A stretch of 64,000 nucleotides of DNA from SM1-50 sp964467345 (GTDB lineage Archaea > Thermoplasmatota > E2 > DHVEG-1), in assembly GCA_964467345.1 (NCBI GenBank), contig CAYXPY010000005.1, positions 15,413 through 79,412 on the forward strand, written 5' to 3'. Shown piece by piece: positions 8,506 to 17,901 of the stretch. How positions within the stretch are numbered: position 1 is the first letter of the stretch; each line of letters begins with the position of its first letter. The position numbers and the translations under genes are program-made. The notes beneath the pieces were generated by a model. The model ran no database searches. It worked only from the letters and a program-made list of their open reading frames with translations, and was not told the DNA's origin.

Positions 8506-11373
8506 ATTTCATCGAAGATTGTTTCTACTGTTAAAATCCTCTGTATCGCGGGTCTAACGTTTTGTCTTGTTTTCCAAGGGTTGTTTGGTACGGTACGTTT
8601 ATCACCCGCGATGTCATCCTCAGCACTTCCCCTTGTCTCAAAGATATCAAAGGAAATCGAAATACCACCTGGTTCTGATTACTATCTCCAGTTTCATGCG
8701 CAGAACAAAACATTGCAATCAAAAATCATTGATCCAACAACAAGTGGGCTCTCTGAGAACGTTATCGCAGCGATTGTGAAATCACCACGCTGGATCCAGT
8801 CAAGACTCACCAGTCAGTTCTATAGCCTTGACGACCCGGAGAGTTATGCAGATGTCTTACGAAATGCAAGTAAAACCTATGCGGATGAGATTGCGTTTTC
8901 CATCGCATGCTGCCCGGTCGGCAGGGTTCCTTCCGCTGCTCTTTTGAAAGAAAACGCTGAGTCGTTGTATGAACACGATCTATGGATTGATTATGCTGAT
9001 ATCGTGGACTATGACGATGGTTCGGGGAATTACTTTTCTACCATCAGATATAGGGTTTTAGAAAATGGAACGGGGCACCACTATGAGCTTCCCTCTGAGA
9101 TCTATTACTGGTATGTGGTGCATCCCAAGATCACCAACGAAGACATCGATGCAGTCTACGGACCATTATGGCGCAACTATCTTTTTGAGCATAATGACCG
9201 GGGGTATCCCTTACTTAAAGAGAAACTCTCCACGATCCAGTACCTCTGGGACTGTGAATCGTATTATCAGCCAGGATCTCGTTTATGGAGCCGGTGTATC
9301 GAAGAGCATCCGACAGCAATTGAGGCGGTGAGCTATTGGGTCGGTAAAACAGTCCCCTACCCTGCGTTTGGTGATAGACCCGTGCAGGCTAGTGTGATTG
9401 CCCATCAGCATAACGGCTGGTGCGGTGAGCTGCAGAAGATAGCAATCGCTGCGCTACGCACAGCACTTGTTCCCTCCATTGCTGCGAGCAACGTTGGGGA
9501 AGATCATGTCTGGCGGGAGTTCTATGAACGCGGCTGGCATGAGAACGACAACTGGTGGAGTGACACGGGTGGAGCGGTGGACCAACCTGATGTCTATGCG
9601 TACGGATGGGGAAAGAACATGTCAGCGATCTATCAATGGCGTGGTGATGGCACCATTCTTCATGACACCGCACGCTATATCCATGAGGAAGACCGCATCA
9701 CCGTTGATTTCAGGGTCACCGACCTGTTCAAACAACCAGTTGACGGTGCACGGGTCATTGTCCTGGTGAAAGGATTAAAGGATATCACCTATTATAAGAA
9801 CCTCGTCTGGGAGAGGATCCAAAGCATCTGGGACAAACTCCCGGAGTTGCTGAAAGGAAGACTTCTCACCGCTCTGTTTGACAGGGTCGAGGAGCGGCTG
9901 CATCAGATCCCTGATGTCATCGATGGGGTCACGATCACAACCTGGAATTATACCGATTCGGATGGATGGTGTAGTTTTGAGCTAGGGAAGAACCTTGAGT
10001 ATGTTTTTTTAATACAGGAAGGGAACTTGAAAAAACCCTGGCAGCTCGCACGACATAACATCCTGCGGAGCCTGAAGACCGGGGTCGATAAACAATTCAT
10101 CATCACCTTATTTGACGTTTCCCATAAACCTCAACACATCACTAAGGAGACATTACCTTTAGGTGATTGTCAATTTTATCTTCATATGTCATGTGAAGGT
10201 TATCAACTGCAGAAACATTTCATTAACGATGGGGTAGGCAGACATGAGTCTAGAGTGGATTTAGAATGCTTTTTTGTTGACCCGGAGAACTTCGAACGCT
10301 ACAAACAAGGGGAATCATTTGTCTGTTATAATTATATAGATAATCCGGGTGCGACTTTCACCGGCTGGACCATTCCTCAAGATTGGTATGTGGTCTTCCG
10401 AAATACGAATCGTCAGACCTATGCCCGTCTTGATGTTACTCTGGAGGTTTCTGTTCAGACCACCACTGATCATGTGCAGATCGTCACCCCGGATACAGTT
10501 CTTTTTGACACTCCGATTGTGAATGTTGGTGATACCGTGCTTCTATCTGGAGTTGCCTCGACAGACCTGGTGTTTCTCTGCTTTGATGAGAACCCTGCGG
10601 TGATCGAATGCCCTGTGGTGGACGGGGAATGGGGATACGCATGGGACACTTTTGGAGAAACCCTAGGCAGTCATTTGATTACGGCTCTGACACCAGGGAA
10701 CATCACCGATGAACGATCGATCCTTTTAATAGATGCACTCCCACCACTGCTTTCTGTTGAGACTCCTGCTGAGGGCGCTATTGTTCAGCGGGGTATTCTC
10801 TCGATCTCAGGGTACAGCTCAGATAATCTTGGCGTGGACAAGGTCGAGGTTTCCTTGAATAACATCACGAAGACCGCTGTTGGGACGACCACCTGGAACC
10901 TTTCTTGGGATCTGAGCCAGTATCCGCTTGGTGATTACGCTTTCTCTGTAAAAGCAGTCGATGCTGCTGGTCTGGTCTATCTTCAAACACGACGGTTCGT
11001 TCTTAATGAAAGTGGACAGAGCTGGGGGCCTCAAATCAACGCCATGTCATACACCCCAGTAAATCCTACCAATACAAGTAATGTAATCATCTATGCAAAC
11101 GTCACGTCGACAAGTCCCTTTGCCATCCGCAACATCACACTCTACTGTGATGATGGGACCGATACGGTATCCTATGAGATGTATCGTTATGGGGATTTCC
11201 CGATGCAGCCCCGCCATGTGGAAGACCCTTTGTTCAATGAATCCAACTATCCTCTGTATGGTGTTGAACTCGGTCAATTCCCCTCGGGTCAGACTATCGG
11301 GTTCTGGATTGTCGCAACCGACACCGCGGGTAACAGCATTCAATCCGAGGGTGACTCGTTCACCATCTCCTAA
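8506..11373 (+). CDS. Exported transglutaminase-fold protein with Ig-like domains (probable ATT start)
   Basis: The product has about 955 residues. The in-frame reading opens after a stop at 8491-8493 and contains no ATG or GTG, or TTG before 8581, yet codons from ATT 8506 encode a good signal peptide (SSKIVSTVKILCIAGLTFCL) and AAGGAGG (8492-8498) is ideally spaced from that ATT. I therefore infer AUU initiation. The transglutaminase core has Cys306 (NGWCGE), His334 (EDHVWREF) and Asp348 or Asn349 (NDNWW). Several beta-sandwich domains follow; one is an Ig-like domain containing VETPAEGAIVQRGILSISGYSS. It may process or crosslink extracellular protein. No anchor is seen at the C-terminus. Confidence 0.85.
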   Translation: MSSKIVSTVKILCIAGLTFCLVFQGLFGTVRLSPAMSSSALPLVSKISKEIEIPPGSDYYLQFHAQNKTLQSKIIDPTTSGLSENVIAAIVKSPRWIQSRLTSQFYSLDDPESYADVLRNASKTYADEIAFSIACCPVGRVPSAALLKENAESLYEHDLWIDYADIVDYDDGSGNYFSTIRYRVLENGTGHHYELPSEIYYWYVVHPKITNEDIDAVYGPLWRNYLFEHNDRGYPLLKEKLSTIQYLWDCESYYQPGSRLWSRCIEEHPTAIEAVSYWVGKTVPYPAFGDRPVQASVIAHQHNGWCGELQKIAIAALRTALVPSIAASNVGEDHVWREFYERGWHENDNWWSDTGGAVDQPDVYAYGWGKNMSAIYQWRGDGTILHDTARYIHEEDRITVDFRVTDLFKQPVDGARVIVLVKGLKDITYYKNLVWERIQSIWDKLPELLKGRLLTALFDRVEERLHQIPDVIDGVTITTWNYTDSDGWCSFELGKNLEYVFLIQEGNLKKPWQLARHNILRSLKTGVDKQFIITLFDVSHKPQHITKETLPLGDCQFYLHMSCEGYQLQKHFINDGVGRHESRVDLECFFVDPENFERYKQGESFVCYNYIDNPGATFTGWTIPQDWYVVFRNTNRQTYARLDVTLEVSVQTTTDHVQIVTPDTVLFDTPIVNVGDTVLLSGVASTDLVFLCFDENPAVIECPVVDGEWGYAWDTFGETLGSHLITALTPGNITDERSILLIDALPPLLSVETPAEGAIVQRGILSISGYSSDNLGVDKVEVSLNNITKTAVGTTTWNLSWDLSQYPLGDYAFSVKAVDAAGLVYLQTRRFVLNESGQSWGPQINAMSYTPVNPTNTSNVIIYANVTSTSPFAIRNITLYCDDGTDTVSYEMYRYGDFPMQPRHVEDPLFNESNYPLYGVELGQFPSGQTIGFWIVATDTAGNSIQSEGDSFTIS

Positions 11374-11395
11374 AACCTTCTTTCAGATTTTTGAT

Positions 11396-11421
11396 AACTT
11401 TTAAAAGAGGATGCGGCATCC
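11396..11421 (+). promoter_or_regulatory. Promoter with a 13-bp palindrome before the cyclophilin pair
   Basis: TATA-like AACTTTTAAAAG (11396-11407) is followed at once by the perfect palindrome GGATGCGGCATCC (11409-11421). It lies between TATA box and expected start site, where a bound repressor would block transcription. Confidence 0.4.
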
Positions 11422-11454
11422 CTGGTACTGATTATTTGTTATGGGGAATGAATC

Positions 11455-12129
11455 ATGAGTCCAATCGATAAACCTCGGAAGCGGGTGGATAATCCACCGC
11501 AAAATATAAAAAAATCATCACGGAAATGGATGTACATCGCAGTCGTCCTTCTTCTCGTGGTTGTTGCAGTGGTCGCTTATGTTGTTTTTTTGAACACATC
11601 AGGGGGCAATGAGAACGGATCTGGTGAGAATCCTATCGCAGTCATTGAGACATCGATGGGTACGATCCGGGTTGAACTATTCAAAGACAAGGTACCAGAC
11701 ACCTGTGATAATTTCATTCGTCTGGCGAACGACGGGTTCTACGATGGTCTTGTCTTCCACCGGGTTATTGATGATTTTATGATACAGGGCGGGGGGTTTT
11801 ATCCAAATGGGACGCAGAAGATGAGTCCGTATGGAGCTATTGATCTTGAGATTAACCCTGAGGTCCGTCACGTCGATGGTGCTATTGCCATGGCGCGAAC
11901 CTCTTCTCCGAACAGTGCAACTAGTCAGTTTTTTATCAACGATGGTGCCCAGCCGCAACTTGAGCCAGGTGGTGTTGATGCCAATGGGTACGCTGCGTTT
12001 GGTGTCGTAGTGGAAGGAATGGATGTTGTTCGTGTAATAGCTTCGGTGGAGACGACAACAAAATATACCAGTTATCAGAACTGGCCGATCGATGATGTTA
12101 TCATCAACAGCATCACAATAGAAGAGTAA
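11455..12129 (+). CDS. Membrane-anchored cyclophilin-type peptidyl-prolyl isomerase
   Basis: The 224-residue product has a basic N-terminus, one transmembrane helix (about residues 23-44) and a cyclophilin domain from residue 60 on. Visible motifs are GTIRVELFKDKVPDTCDNF, GLVFHRVIDDFMIQGG and SATSQFFIND, which cover the active-site Arg/Phe/Met-Gln core. Orientation suggests a catalytic domain outside the membrane, helping exported proteins fold. It is followed directly by a second cyclophilin gene. Confidence 0.93.
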   Translation: MSPIDKPRKRVDNPPQNIKKSSRKWMYIAVVLLLVVVAVVAYVVFLNTSGGNENGSGENPIAVIETSMGTIRVELFKDKVPDTCDNFIRLANDGFYDGLVFHRVIDDFMIQGGGFYPNGTQKMSPYGAIDLEINPEVRHVDGAIAMARTSSPNSATSQFFINDGAQPQLEPGGVDANGYAAFGVVVEGMDVVRVIASVETTTKYTSYQNWPIDDVIINSITIEE

Positions 12130-12149
12130 TGGGAAAGGAGAATGAAAAC

Positions 12150-12635
12150 ATGGGAAATAGAGTCGCGGTATTTCATACTACGAAAGGCACGTTCCGTATC
12201 GAGCTTTTTGAAGACAAAGCTCCAGTGACAACTGAAAATTTCATCAAGCTTGTAAACCAAGGCTTCTATGATGGTTTGATTTTCCATCGGGTCATCCCGC
12301 AGTTCATGGTCCAAGGGGGATGTCCGAAGGGAAACGGCACCGGTGGCCCTGGGTATACGATTAAGGATGAGTTTCATAAGGAGCTCAGTAACGTTCGGGG
12401 TACCATTGCGATGGCGAACCGAGGTCCGAACACCGGTGGGAGTCAATGGTTCATTAATGTGATCGACAACTGTTACCTTGATTTCGATAAGAAACCATAT
12501 TCCAGCGCACATCCCGTGTTCGGAAAGGTCATTGAGGGGATGGATATCGTAGATTTGATTTCCAATGCCAAGACTGATGCGAACGATAAACCAGTCCAGG
12601 ATGTTAAGATAAACAAGGTTACGATCTCCGGGTAA
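12150..12635 (+). CDS. Cytosolic cyclophilin-type peptidyl-prolyl isomerase
   Basis: The 161-residue product is a single compact cyclophilin with no signal peptide: GTFRIELFEDKAPVTTENF, GLIFHRVIPQFMVQGG, GTIAMANRGPNTGGSQWFIN. The active-site core is complete. I start at ATG 12150, which has AAAGGAG nine bases upstream. An in-frame ATG at 12129 overlaps the preceding stop (TAATG) but lacks a good ribosome site. It probably arose by duplication with the membrane-anchored gene and is co-transcribed with it. Confidence 0.93.
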   Translation: MGNRVAVFHTTKGTFRIELFEDKAPVTTENFIKLVNQGFYDGLIFHRVIPQFMVQGGCPKGNGTGGPGYTIKDEFHKELSNVRGTIAMANRGPNTGGSQWFINVIDNCYLDFDKKPYSSAHPVFGKVIEGMDIVDLISNAKTDANDKPVQDVKINKVTISG

Positions 12636-12649
12636 GATGGGTGGTTCGT

Positions 12650-13129
12650 ATGCCGGTTCTTTCTGATTCAGACATCCAGCAGGCTCTGGAGCAAGGGACT
12701 CTTGGGATTGAGCCTTTCGTGCCGAAAAATTTGACTCCGAATGGGTATGATCTTTCTATCGAAGAAGTCTTCATCCGGAAGACCAATCAGCATGTTACGG
12801 AAGGTGTCGCGGTGATTCCACCATTGACGTGGTTTGCTATCAGTACAAAGGAGTTTGTCAAGATGGGGCCTCAGATAACATCGCAATTATGGATCCGGTC
12901 GAGTTATGCTCGGAAAGGGATCATGGCAAGCTTCGGGAAGGTCGATGCCGGTTTTCATGGAACATTGACCTTTGGTTGTTTTAATGCAAGTGATAAGGAT
13001 GTGGAGATCCCGATTGGTGATCGGTTTTGCCAGATCGTGTTTGAGAACCTTGCAAGTGTTCCAAAGGCGCTGTATCAGGAACGGTCTGGGACGTATCAGA
13101 ATCAGCGTGGTGTGACGTTACAGCGATGA
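12650..13129 (+). CDS. dCTP deaminase/dUTPase-fold protein lacking the deaminase glutamate
   Basis: The 159-residue product begins MPVLSDSDI like dCTP deaminases and retains RSSYARKG (Arg/Ser of the phosphate site) and VDAGFHG with Asp99, shared with dUTPases. The family deaminase motif, which in E. coli Dcd reads LEF(Y)N with catalytic Glu138, reads FGCFN here, with Gly109 in the Glu position. The protein may therefore act only as a dUTPase or nucleotide-binding protein. ATG 12650 has GGTGG upstream; an in-frame GTG at 12641 is less likely. It may be co-transcribed with the cyclophilins. Confidence 0.82.
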   Translation: MPVLSDSDIQQALEQGTLGIEPFVPKNLTPNGYDLSIEEVFIRKTNQHVTEGVAVIPPLTWFAISTKEFVKMGPQITSQLWIRSSYARKGIMASFGKVDAGFHGTLTFGCFNASDKDVEIPIGDRFCQIVFENLASVPKALYQERSGTYQNQRGVTLQR

Positions 13130-13144
13130 TCTCTCCCGATTAAG

Positions 13145-13170
13145 AGATATATATCTATATATCTTTTTTT
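13145..13170. terminator. Terminator between convergent genes
   Basis: The palindrome AGATATATATCT (13145-13156) is followed by a seven-T run at 13164-13170, downstream of the dCTP-deaminase-like gene and facing the minus-strand VCBS/PKD gene. Confidence 0.4.
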
Positions 13171-13221
13171 ACTCGTTTACACTATAAAAATTCCAAAAAA
13201 GAAAAAACTAAGGATTTCTTA

Positions 13222-15205
13222 CTAACCCATGAGCTGTCTTAGGATCAGGAATGCATGAGGAAATCGTTGGAAGAATCGCTCAAGCAAAGAAAGAACTGGC
13301 TGGTCAGAGGAAAACGGGATCTTCACTGAAAGGACGCCCCAGTCGCTCTCCGCTTCATGGATATCCTTTGCTTTTACCCTCACCGTATACGTCCCTTTCT
13401 CAGTCCAATTGTGCATCGCTGACACTTGTACCCCCGAACCATACGGCCCAAGCCATCCACTCGAGGTATTATCTCCCCAATCAACAAAATAGAACACTGC
13501 ATCGAGATCAGGATCTGTTGCCACAAACGTATACTTGTAAGTCAAGAGCGGTTTTCCCTTAGCCGGTCCCTGGACGTCTGGTGTATCTGGAGGATCATTC
13601 GACCCGCCAATCAACGCCCATGTCGTATCTCTCACGGTCATCTCCTCTGCATCGGTGACCGATAACACCACGGTGTAATTCCCTTCGTTCGAATAACTAT
13701 GAGTTGGGTTCTGCTCATCAGCGGTATTCCCATCACCAAACACCCAGTGATATTCATACGGCGGGTTCCCGTTGTCCGCAGATCCNNNNNNNNNNNNNNN
13801 NNNNNNNNNNNNNNNNNNNNNNNNNNNNNNNNNNNNNNNNNNNNNNNNNNNNNNNNNNNNNNNNNNNNNNNNNNNNNNNNNNNNNATTCCGAATGGAACC
13901 ACTTCTGAGCGTCTCTCCACCATGCGGTGATTGCACCAATGCAGAAATACTTGTTGGTGCAACCCAGGGGGAGAACGCCTTTAACTGGTTCTGATACGAC
14001 GGCCAGGTCCCTTGTTCACCCTGGACGATGACATCCTCTCGGCCATCATGATCAAAATCACCATCCACCAGAAAAGCAGAGAAATACCCTGGGGACGGCA
14101 TGGAAAACATCCCATCCAGCACCCAGTTTCCGGTTCCATCACCAAGATACGCATACCCAGTCGGACCGACATATCCGACGATATCAAGGTATCCATCACC
14201 ATTGATATCACCGAACTGAGGATAATACGCTCCGCTGGTTGGCAGACCATTGGAGGCTGAAACCCAATTGATATTTTCTCTATCGTAGACATAACACCGA
14301 AGCCCAGTCGAACCACTTCCAACGACAAGATCATCCTGTCCATCGTTGTTCATATCCCCACAATCCAACCCGTTCCATGATCCTCCGGGAAGACCTGTTT
14401 GTGTCAATTGAAAATTAAAGGTTCCATCACCAAAATACACATGAGTATCCTCACGGTTCCCTGCGAAATCTAAAAACCCATCGACATTAAAATCAGCGAT
14501 TTCCAGCATGTTGTCGTTATTTCCATCAGAGATCACCCATACCTGGCTCCATGTTCCGTCCCCTTTGTTTTCATACACGTGATACCCGTTCCCATATCCA
14601 AAGGATTGTGAAACAAGATCAAGACGGCCGTTACAATCAAAATCAGCTAAAGCACATTCAAACATCCCCCAGCTTTCACCACCGGTCCCAAGCCCAGTCG
14701 CCCAAGGAATCCAATTCGCACCAGTCCCATCACCTAACGCAGCACCAAGTAAGGTATCACCAAACCCAGAACCCGGTGTCGCATAGTCGTGATGAATCCC
14801 CCACACTACATCAAGATACCCATCCAAGTTCAGGTCCCCTGCTTCAATCCCGCCATAACCGAAATCACCGACCTGGTTCACTGACCAGGTTCCAGCACCG
14901 TCGCCCAACCATACCATGATACCATGTTGAGGGCTGTTGATATACGGGGAGCCATGATCACCTACGGAAATGAGATCGAGATTTCCATCGTTGTTCATGT
15001 CTGCCAATTCGTACTCGGTGTTACCCCCTTCTTTTGCTGGAGTCTGAAGCCCGGTGGATTTCTCGATAAAGACGATAGTCCTCTGAGCTGATGAGAATTC
15101 TTCCTGTTCGGTATAATTACTACCAGAAAATGAGGTCATTGAGGAAAAAAGTAAAAATGCAACTAGAAGAAAGATCATACCGCTTTCAATTTTTTTCTTT
15201 TTCAT
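13222..15205 (-). CDS. Exported VCBS/FG-GAP propeller and PKD protein, interrupted by an assembly gap
   Basis: I read this as one gene broken by 100 Ns (13786-13885). The N-terminal part starts at ATG 15205, supported by TGGAGGAC upstream, with a signal peptide (KKKKIESGMIFLLVAFLLFSS). It has seven calcium-binding-type repeats of the form DxNxDGxxDxV, fitting a seven-bladed integrin-like propeller. The part after the gap has a PKD domain (YHWVFGDGNTADEQNPTHSY) and a second PKD-like domain (VDWGDNTSSGWLGPYGS). The protein ends in RFPHAFLILRQLMG, a C-terminal signature shared with the two ASST-like proteins at 48.3-52.1 kb. The flanking coding parts are in different arithmetic frames, but the gap length is arbitrary. 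Confidence 0.8.
13786..13885. other. Assembly gap (100 N)
   Basis: One hundred Ns of conventional length inside the VCBS/PKD gene. The sequences on either side do not overlap, so real sequence is missing here. Confidence 0.98.
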
Positions 15206-15391
15206 TAAATGTCCTCCATAAATCAAATAAATGAGGGAACCTTTATAAATAATATTCCCTAGAAATCTGTTGTTTGGTTTCTTGTAGAATATTTTCCTTT
15301 TTGTTCCTCGTACCCTTATTTTTTGAGCAGTCGGCATATGCACCTGCATATGTATCTGCATATACCGAAAGAACGGTTTTTCTTGTTTTGG

Positions 15392-16579
15392 TTACAACTG
15401 CTTTGCAAGATTCTTTCCGTAATCAAAACAGGATTTCCTACCTGCTTCATCAGGATTCCATAACAGTTTCAGACCGTTATCGACTACGGAGAATCCTGCC
15501 GCCTTTAATTGCTCGTTGATGATCCGTAATGATTCTCCGCTCCATCCATAGCACCCAAACGCTGCTGCTTTTTTCTCTTTAAAGCCCAATCCTTTTACCT
15601 CTTCGAGCAGCGCTGCAATTGCGGTAAGAATCCCTTTGTTGATGGTAGGAGAACCAACAAGGATTGCCTTGGACCTAAAGATTTCTGTTATCGCATCGTT
15701 CTTATCGCTATGTCCGATGTTGATGAGTTTGACGGTAACAGACTTGTCCGAATGAACAATCCCTTTTGCAATCTGCTCTGCCATCACCCTGGTGCCGTTC
15801 CACATCGTATCATAGAGAATCGTGATCTGGTTTTCCTTGTATTTGTTCGCCCATTTCAGATAGGTTTCGACAATCTTAGTTGGGTTCTTTCGCCAGATGA
15901 CCCCATGGCTCGTACAGATCATGTCAACCGGGAGATCAAGCGATAAGACCTCCTTGATTTTCCTCTCGACCAACATGCTAAACGGGGTGAGGATATTGGC
16001 ATAATATTTCAACGCCTCATACATCAACTCTGACTGGTCCACCAAATCATTAAACATAAACTCTGACGCATAATGCTGTCCGAACGCGTCATTGCTAAAC
16101 AGGATATTATCATCGGTAAGATAACAAAACATCGAATCAGGCCAATGCAGCATGGGCGCCTCGATAAACACCAGGTCCTTTTTCCCTAAGTTAAGACGAT
16201 CACCGGTTTTCACGACCTTGAAATCCCAGTCCTCATGATAATGACCCTTTAAGGATTTCACCCCGTTGGATGTACAATAAACCGGGGTGTCTGGGATGTG
16301 TCTCATCAGTTCAGGCAGGGCACCACTATGATCAGTCTCCCCATGGTTCGCAATCACATAATCAATTTTTTTCAGATCAACTTCCGTAGAAAGATTTCTG
16401 ACAAACTCTTTTGCAAATGGACCCCAGACTGTGTCGATGAGAGCGATTTTCTCCTCTTTAATGAGGTACGAGTTATAGGTTGAGCCTCGGTGTGTGGAAA
16501 GCTCATTGCCATGGAACTTCCGAAGGTCCCAATCGATTTTACCGACCCAAGAGACATTGTTTTTCACAGGAATGTTCAT
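15392..16579 (-). CDS. fprA: FprA-type diiron flavoprotein (A-type flavoprotein, O2/NO reductase)
   Basis: The 395-residue product has a metallo-beta-lactamase-like diiron domain with ligands His79, Glu81, Asp83 and His84 (NHGETDHSG), His145 (MLHWPDS) and Asp164 (SNDAFG). A flavodoxin domain follows (TILYDTMWNGTRVMAE). The family reduces oxygen to water or NO to N2O in anaerobes with electrons from rubredoxin or F420H2. The start has a strong GGAGG seven bases upstream. No rubredoxin gene is adjacent; it probably works with the oxidative-stress genes at 43-46 kb. Confidence 0.95.
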   Translation of the reverse strand: MNIPVKNNVSWVGKIDWDLRKFHGNELSTHRGSTYNSYLIKEEKIALIDTVWGPFAKEFVRNLSTEVDLKKIDYVIANHGETDHSGALPELMRHIPDTPVYCTSNGVKSLKGHYHEDWDFKVVKTGDRLNLGKKDLVFIEAPMLHWPDSMFCYLTDDNILFSNDAFGQHYASEFMFNDLVDQSELMYEALKYYANILTPFSMLVERKIKEVLSLDLPVDMICTSHGVIWRKNPTKIVETYLKWANKYKENQITILYDTMWNGTRVMAEQIAKGIVHSDKSVTVKLINIGHSDKNDAITEIFRSKAILVGSPTINKGILTAIAALLEEVKGLGFKEKKAAAFGCYGWSGESLRIINEQLKAAGFSVVDNGLKLLWNPDEAGRKSCFDYGKNLAKQL

Positions 16580-16589
16580 ATGATTACCT

Positions 16590-16641
16590 CCACCAGGTGT
16601 TGGTGGTAAGCAATACCCCGTGGTACTTAAAAATATTGCTT
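16590..16641 (-). promoter_or_regulatory. fprA leader with nested inverted repeats
   Basis: AAGCAATA (16608-16615) and TATTGCTT (16634-16641) form an 8-bp inverted repeat around a TATA-like AATATTTTTAAG. CCACCA and TGGTGG (16590-16606) form a hairpin touching the GGAGG ribosome site. The first could be an operator and the second a translational control hairpin. Confidence 0.4.
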
Positions 16642-16774
16642 ATCTCTATTTTTCATGAAAAGATTCCTTCTAAGGTCCGCGTGGTTTCCATTTAATATAA
16701 TTATTCATTTTCAACAATCCTTATTTGGGTGTACATGTTTAAGAAAATAAACGCATGAACGAAGGAATATAGGT

Positions 16775-17788
16775 ATGAACTCATGGAAGTCGTTTCTGCA
16801 GGCAGACTTGACCTCGTGGCTTTTAGAAAGCAACAATCCCTCAGTTCGTTATTTCACCTTACGGGACCTCGTAGGAAAATCAGACAAGAATTCTGAAGTA
16901 AGGCAGGCAAAACAAGACATCATGACCACTGGGGTCGTCCCCGCCATAGTAGCAAAACAACACAAAAACGGATACTGGGAACAACCTGAGCGATTTTATA
17001 CTGCAAAATATAAAGGCACCGTCTGGCAGCTCATGATCCTTGCAGAGCTTGGTGCTGATGGCACTGACGACCGAATAAGGAATGGATGTGAGTTTCTCCT
17101 CTCTGTTTCACAGGATTTGGAAAGCGGCGGCTTTGCGTATTCCACAAGCATTACAAAAGGAGGTGGTCGTCATGGTGAGGTGATCCCCTGTTTGACCGGG
17201 AACATGGTCTGGAGCCTTATCCGCCTCGGGTACCTCAAGGACCCCCGACTTCAACAAGCAATCAAATGGATAACCACCTACCAACGATTCGACGACCGGA
17301 TCGCAGAGGTGCCAAAAGGTTGGCCCTATGATCGATTAAAGACAGGATGTTTCGGTAGACATAGCTGTCACATGGGGGCGGTGAAGACGTTAAAAGCTCT
17401 TGCGGAGATCCCGGAGCAGAAACGGTCTGCTGCAACGAAAAAAATGATACAACAAGGGGCGGAGTACTTCTTGGTTCATCATGTGTATAAAAGCAGCCAT
17501 AATCTGAACCGCGTCCCAAAACCGGGGTGGTTGAAATTCGGTTTTCCCCTCATGTATCAAACAGATGCGTTGGAAATCCTAGGGATTCTAACCAGACTCG
17601 GTTACAAAGACAACCGTATGCAGGACGCTGTCGATCTGGTCGTCTCAAAACAAGACTCGCAGGGGAGATGGTCCCTTGAGAATTCCTACAATGGTCGATA
17701 CCAGGTAAACATCGAACGGAAAGGTGAACCAAGCAAGTGGATTACCCTGAACGCGTTACGCATGTTGAAAAAATACTATGGTGTTTAA
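16775..17788 (+). CDS. Alpha-alpha toroid (prenyltransferase/terpene-cyclase-like) protein
   Basis: The 337-residue soluble protein is built from repeated helical units with motifs such as KQHKNGYWEQPERFY, QDLESGGFAYS and KQDSQGRWSLEN, typical of the alpha-alpha toroid of prenyltransferases and squalene/terpene cyclases. HSCHMGAVKTLKALAEIP is a family-specific segment. The DXDD cyclase motif and zinc-binding prenyltransferase pattern are not evident, so enzymatic activity is uncertain. Homologues are sometimes mislabelled as nitrogen-fixation proteins; nothing here supports that. Start ATG 16775 follows GGAATATAGGT. Confidence 0.75.
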   Translation: MNSWKSFLQADLTSWLLESNNPSVRYFTLRDLVGKSDKNSEVRQAKQDIMTTGVVPAIVAKQHKNGYWEQPERFYTAKYKGTVWQLMILAELGADGTDDRIRNGCEFLLSVSQDLESGGFAYSTSITKGGGRHGEVIPCLTGNMVWSLIRLGYLKDPRLQQAIKWITTYQRFDDRIAEVPKGWPYDRLKTGCFGRHSCHMGAVKTLKALAEIPEQKRSAATKKMIQQGAEYFLVHHVYKSSHNLNRVPKPGWLKFGFPLMYQTDALEILGILTRLGYKDNRMQDAVDLVVSKQDSQGRWSLENSYNGRYQVNIERKGEPSKWITLNALRMLKKYYGV

Positions 17789-17869
17789 AAAAACACTCTC
17801 TTACGTTTTTGTGTCAAGGATGTTTTTTTTTCATTTGGTTGTTGTTTTCCAGAATATCTTGAAGTAAGG

Positions 17870-17877
17870 TATAAATA
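17870..17877 (+). promoter_or_regulatory. TATA box of the giant surface protein, leaderless
   Basis: TATAAATA is 25-32 bases before ATG 17902, predicting transcription start at or beside the ATG. No ribosome site is visible, which fits a leaderless transcript. Confidence 0.55.
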
Positions 17878-17901
17878 CGTCAAACGAATTCGTTTCTTTG
17901 G

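Noticed and set aside
13786..13885. Treating the two halves of the VCBS/PKD gene as separate genes.
   Set aside because: Same strand, compatible exported domains and no start or stop near the gap; the frame difference reflects an arbitrary gap length.
16775..17788. Naming the alpha-toroid protein a nitrogen-fixation protein.
   Set aside because: No nitrogenase-related motif or neighbour; such names for homologues look like inherited mislabelling.
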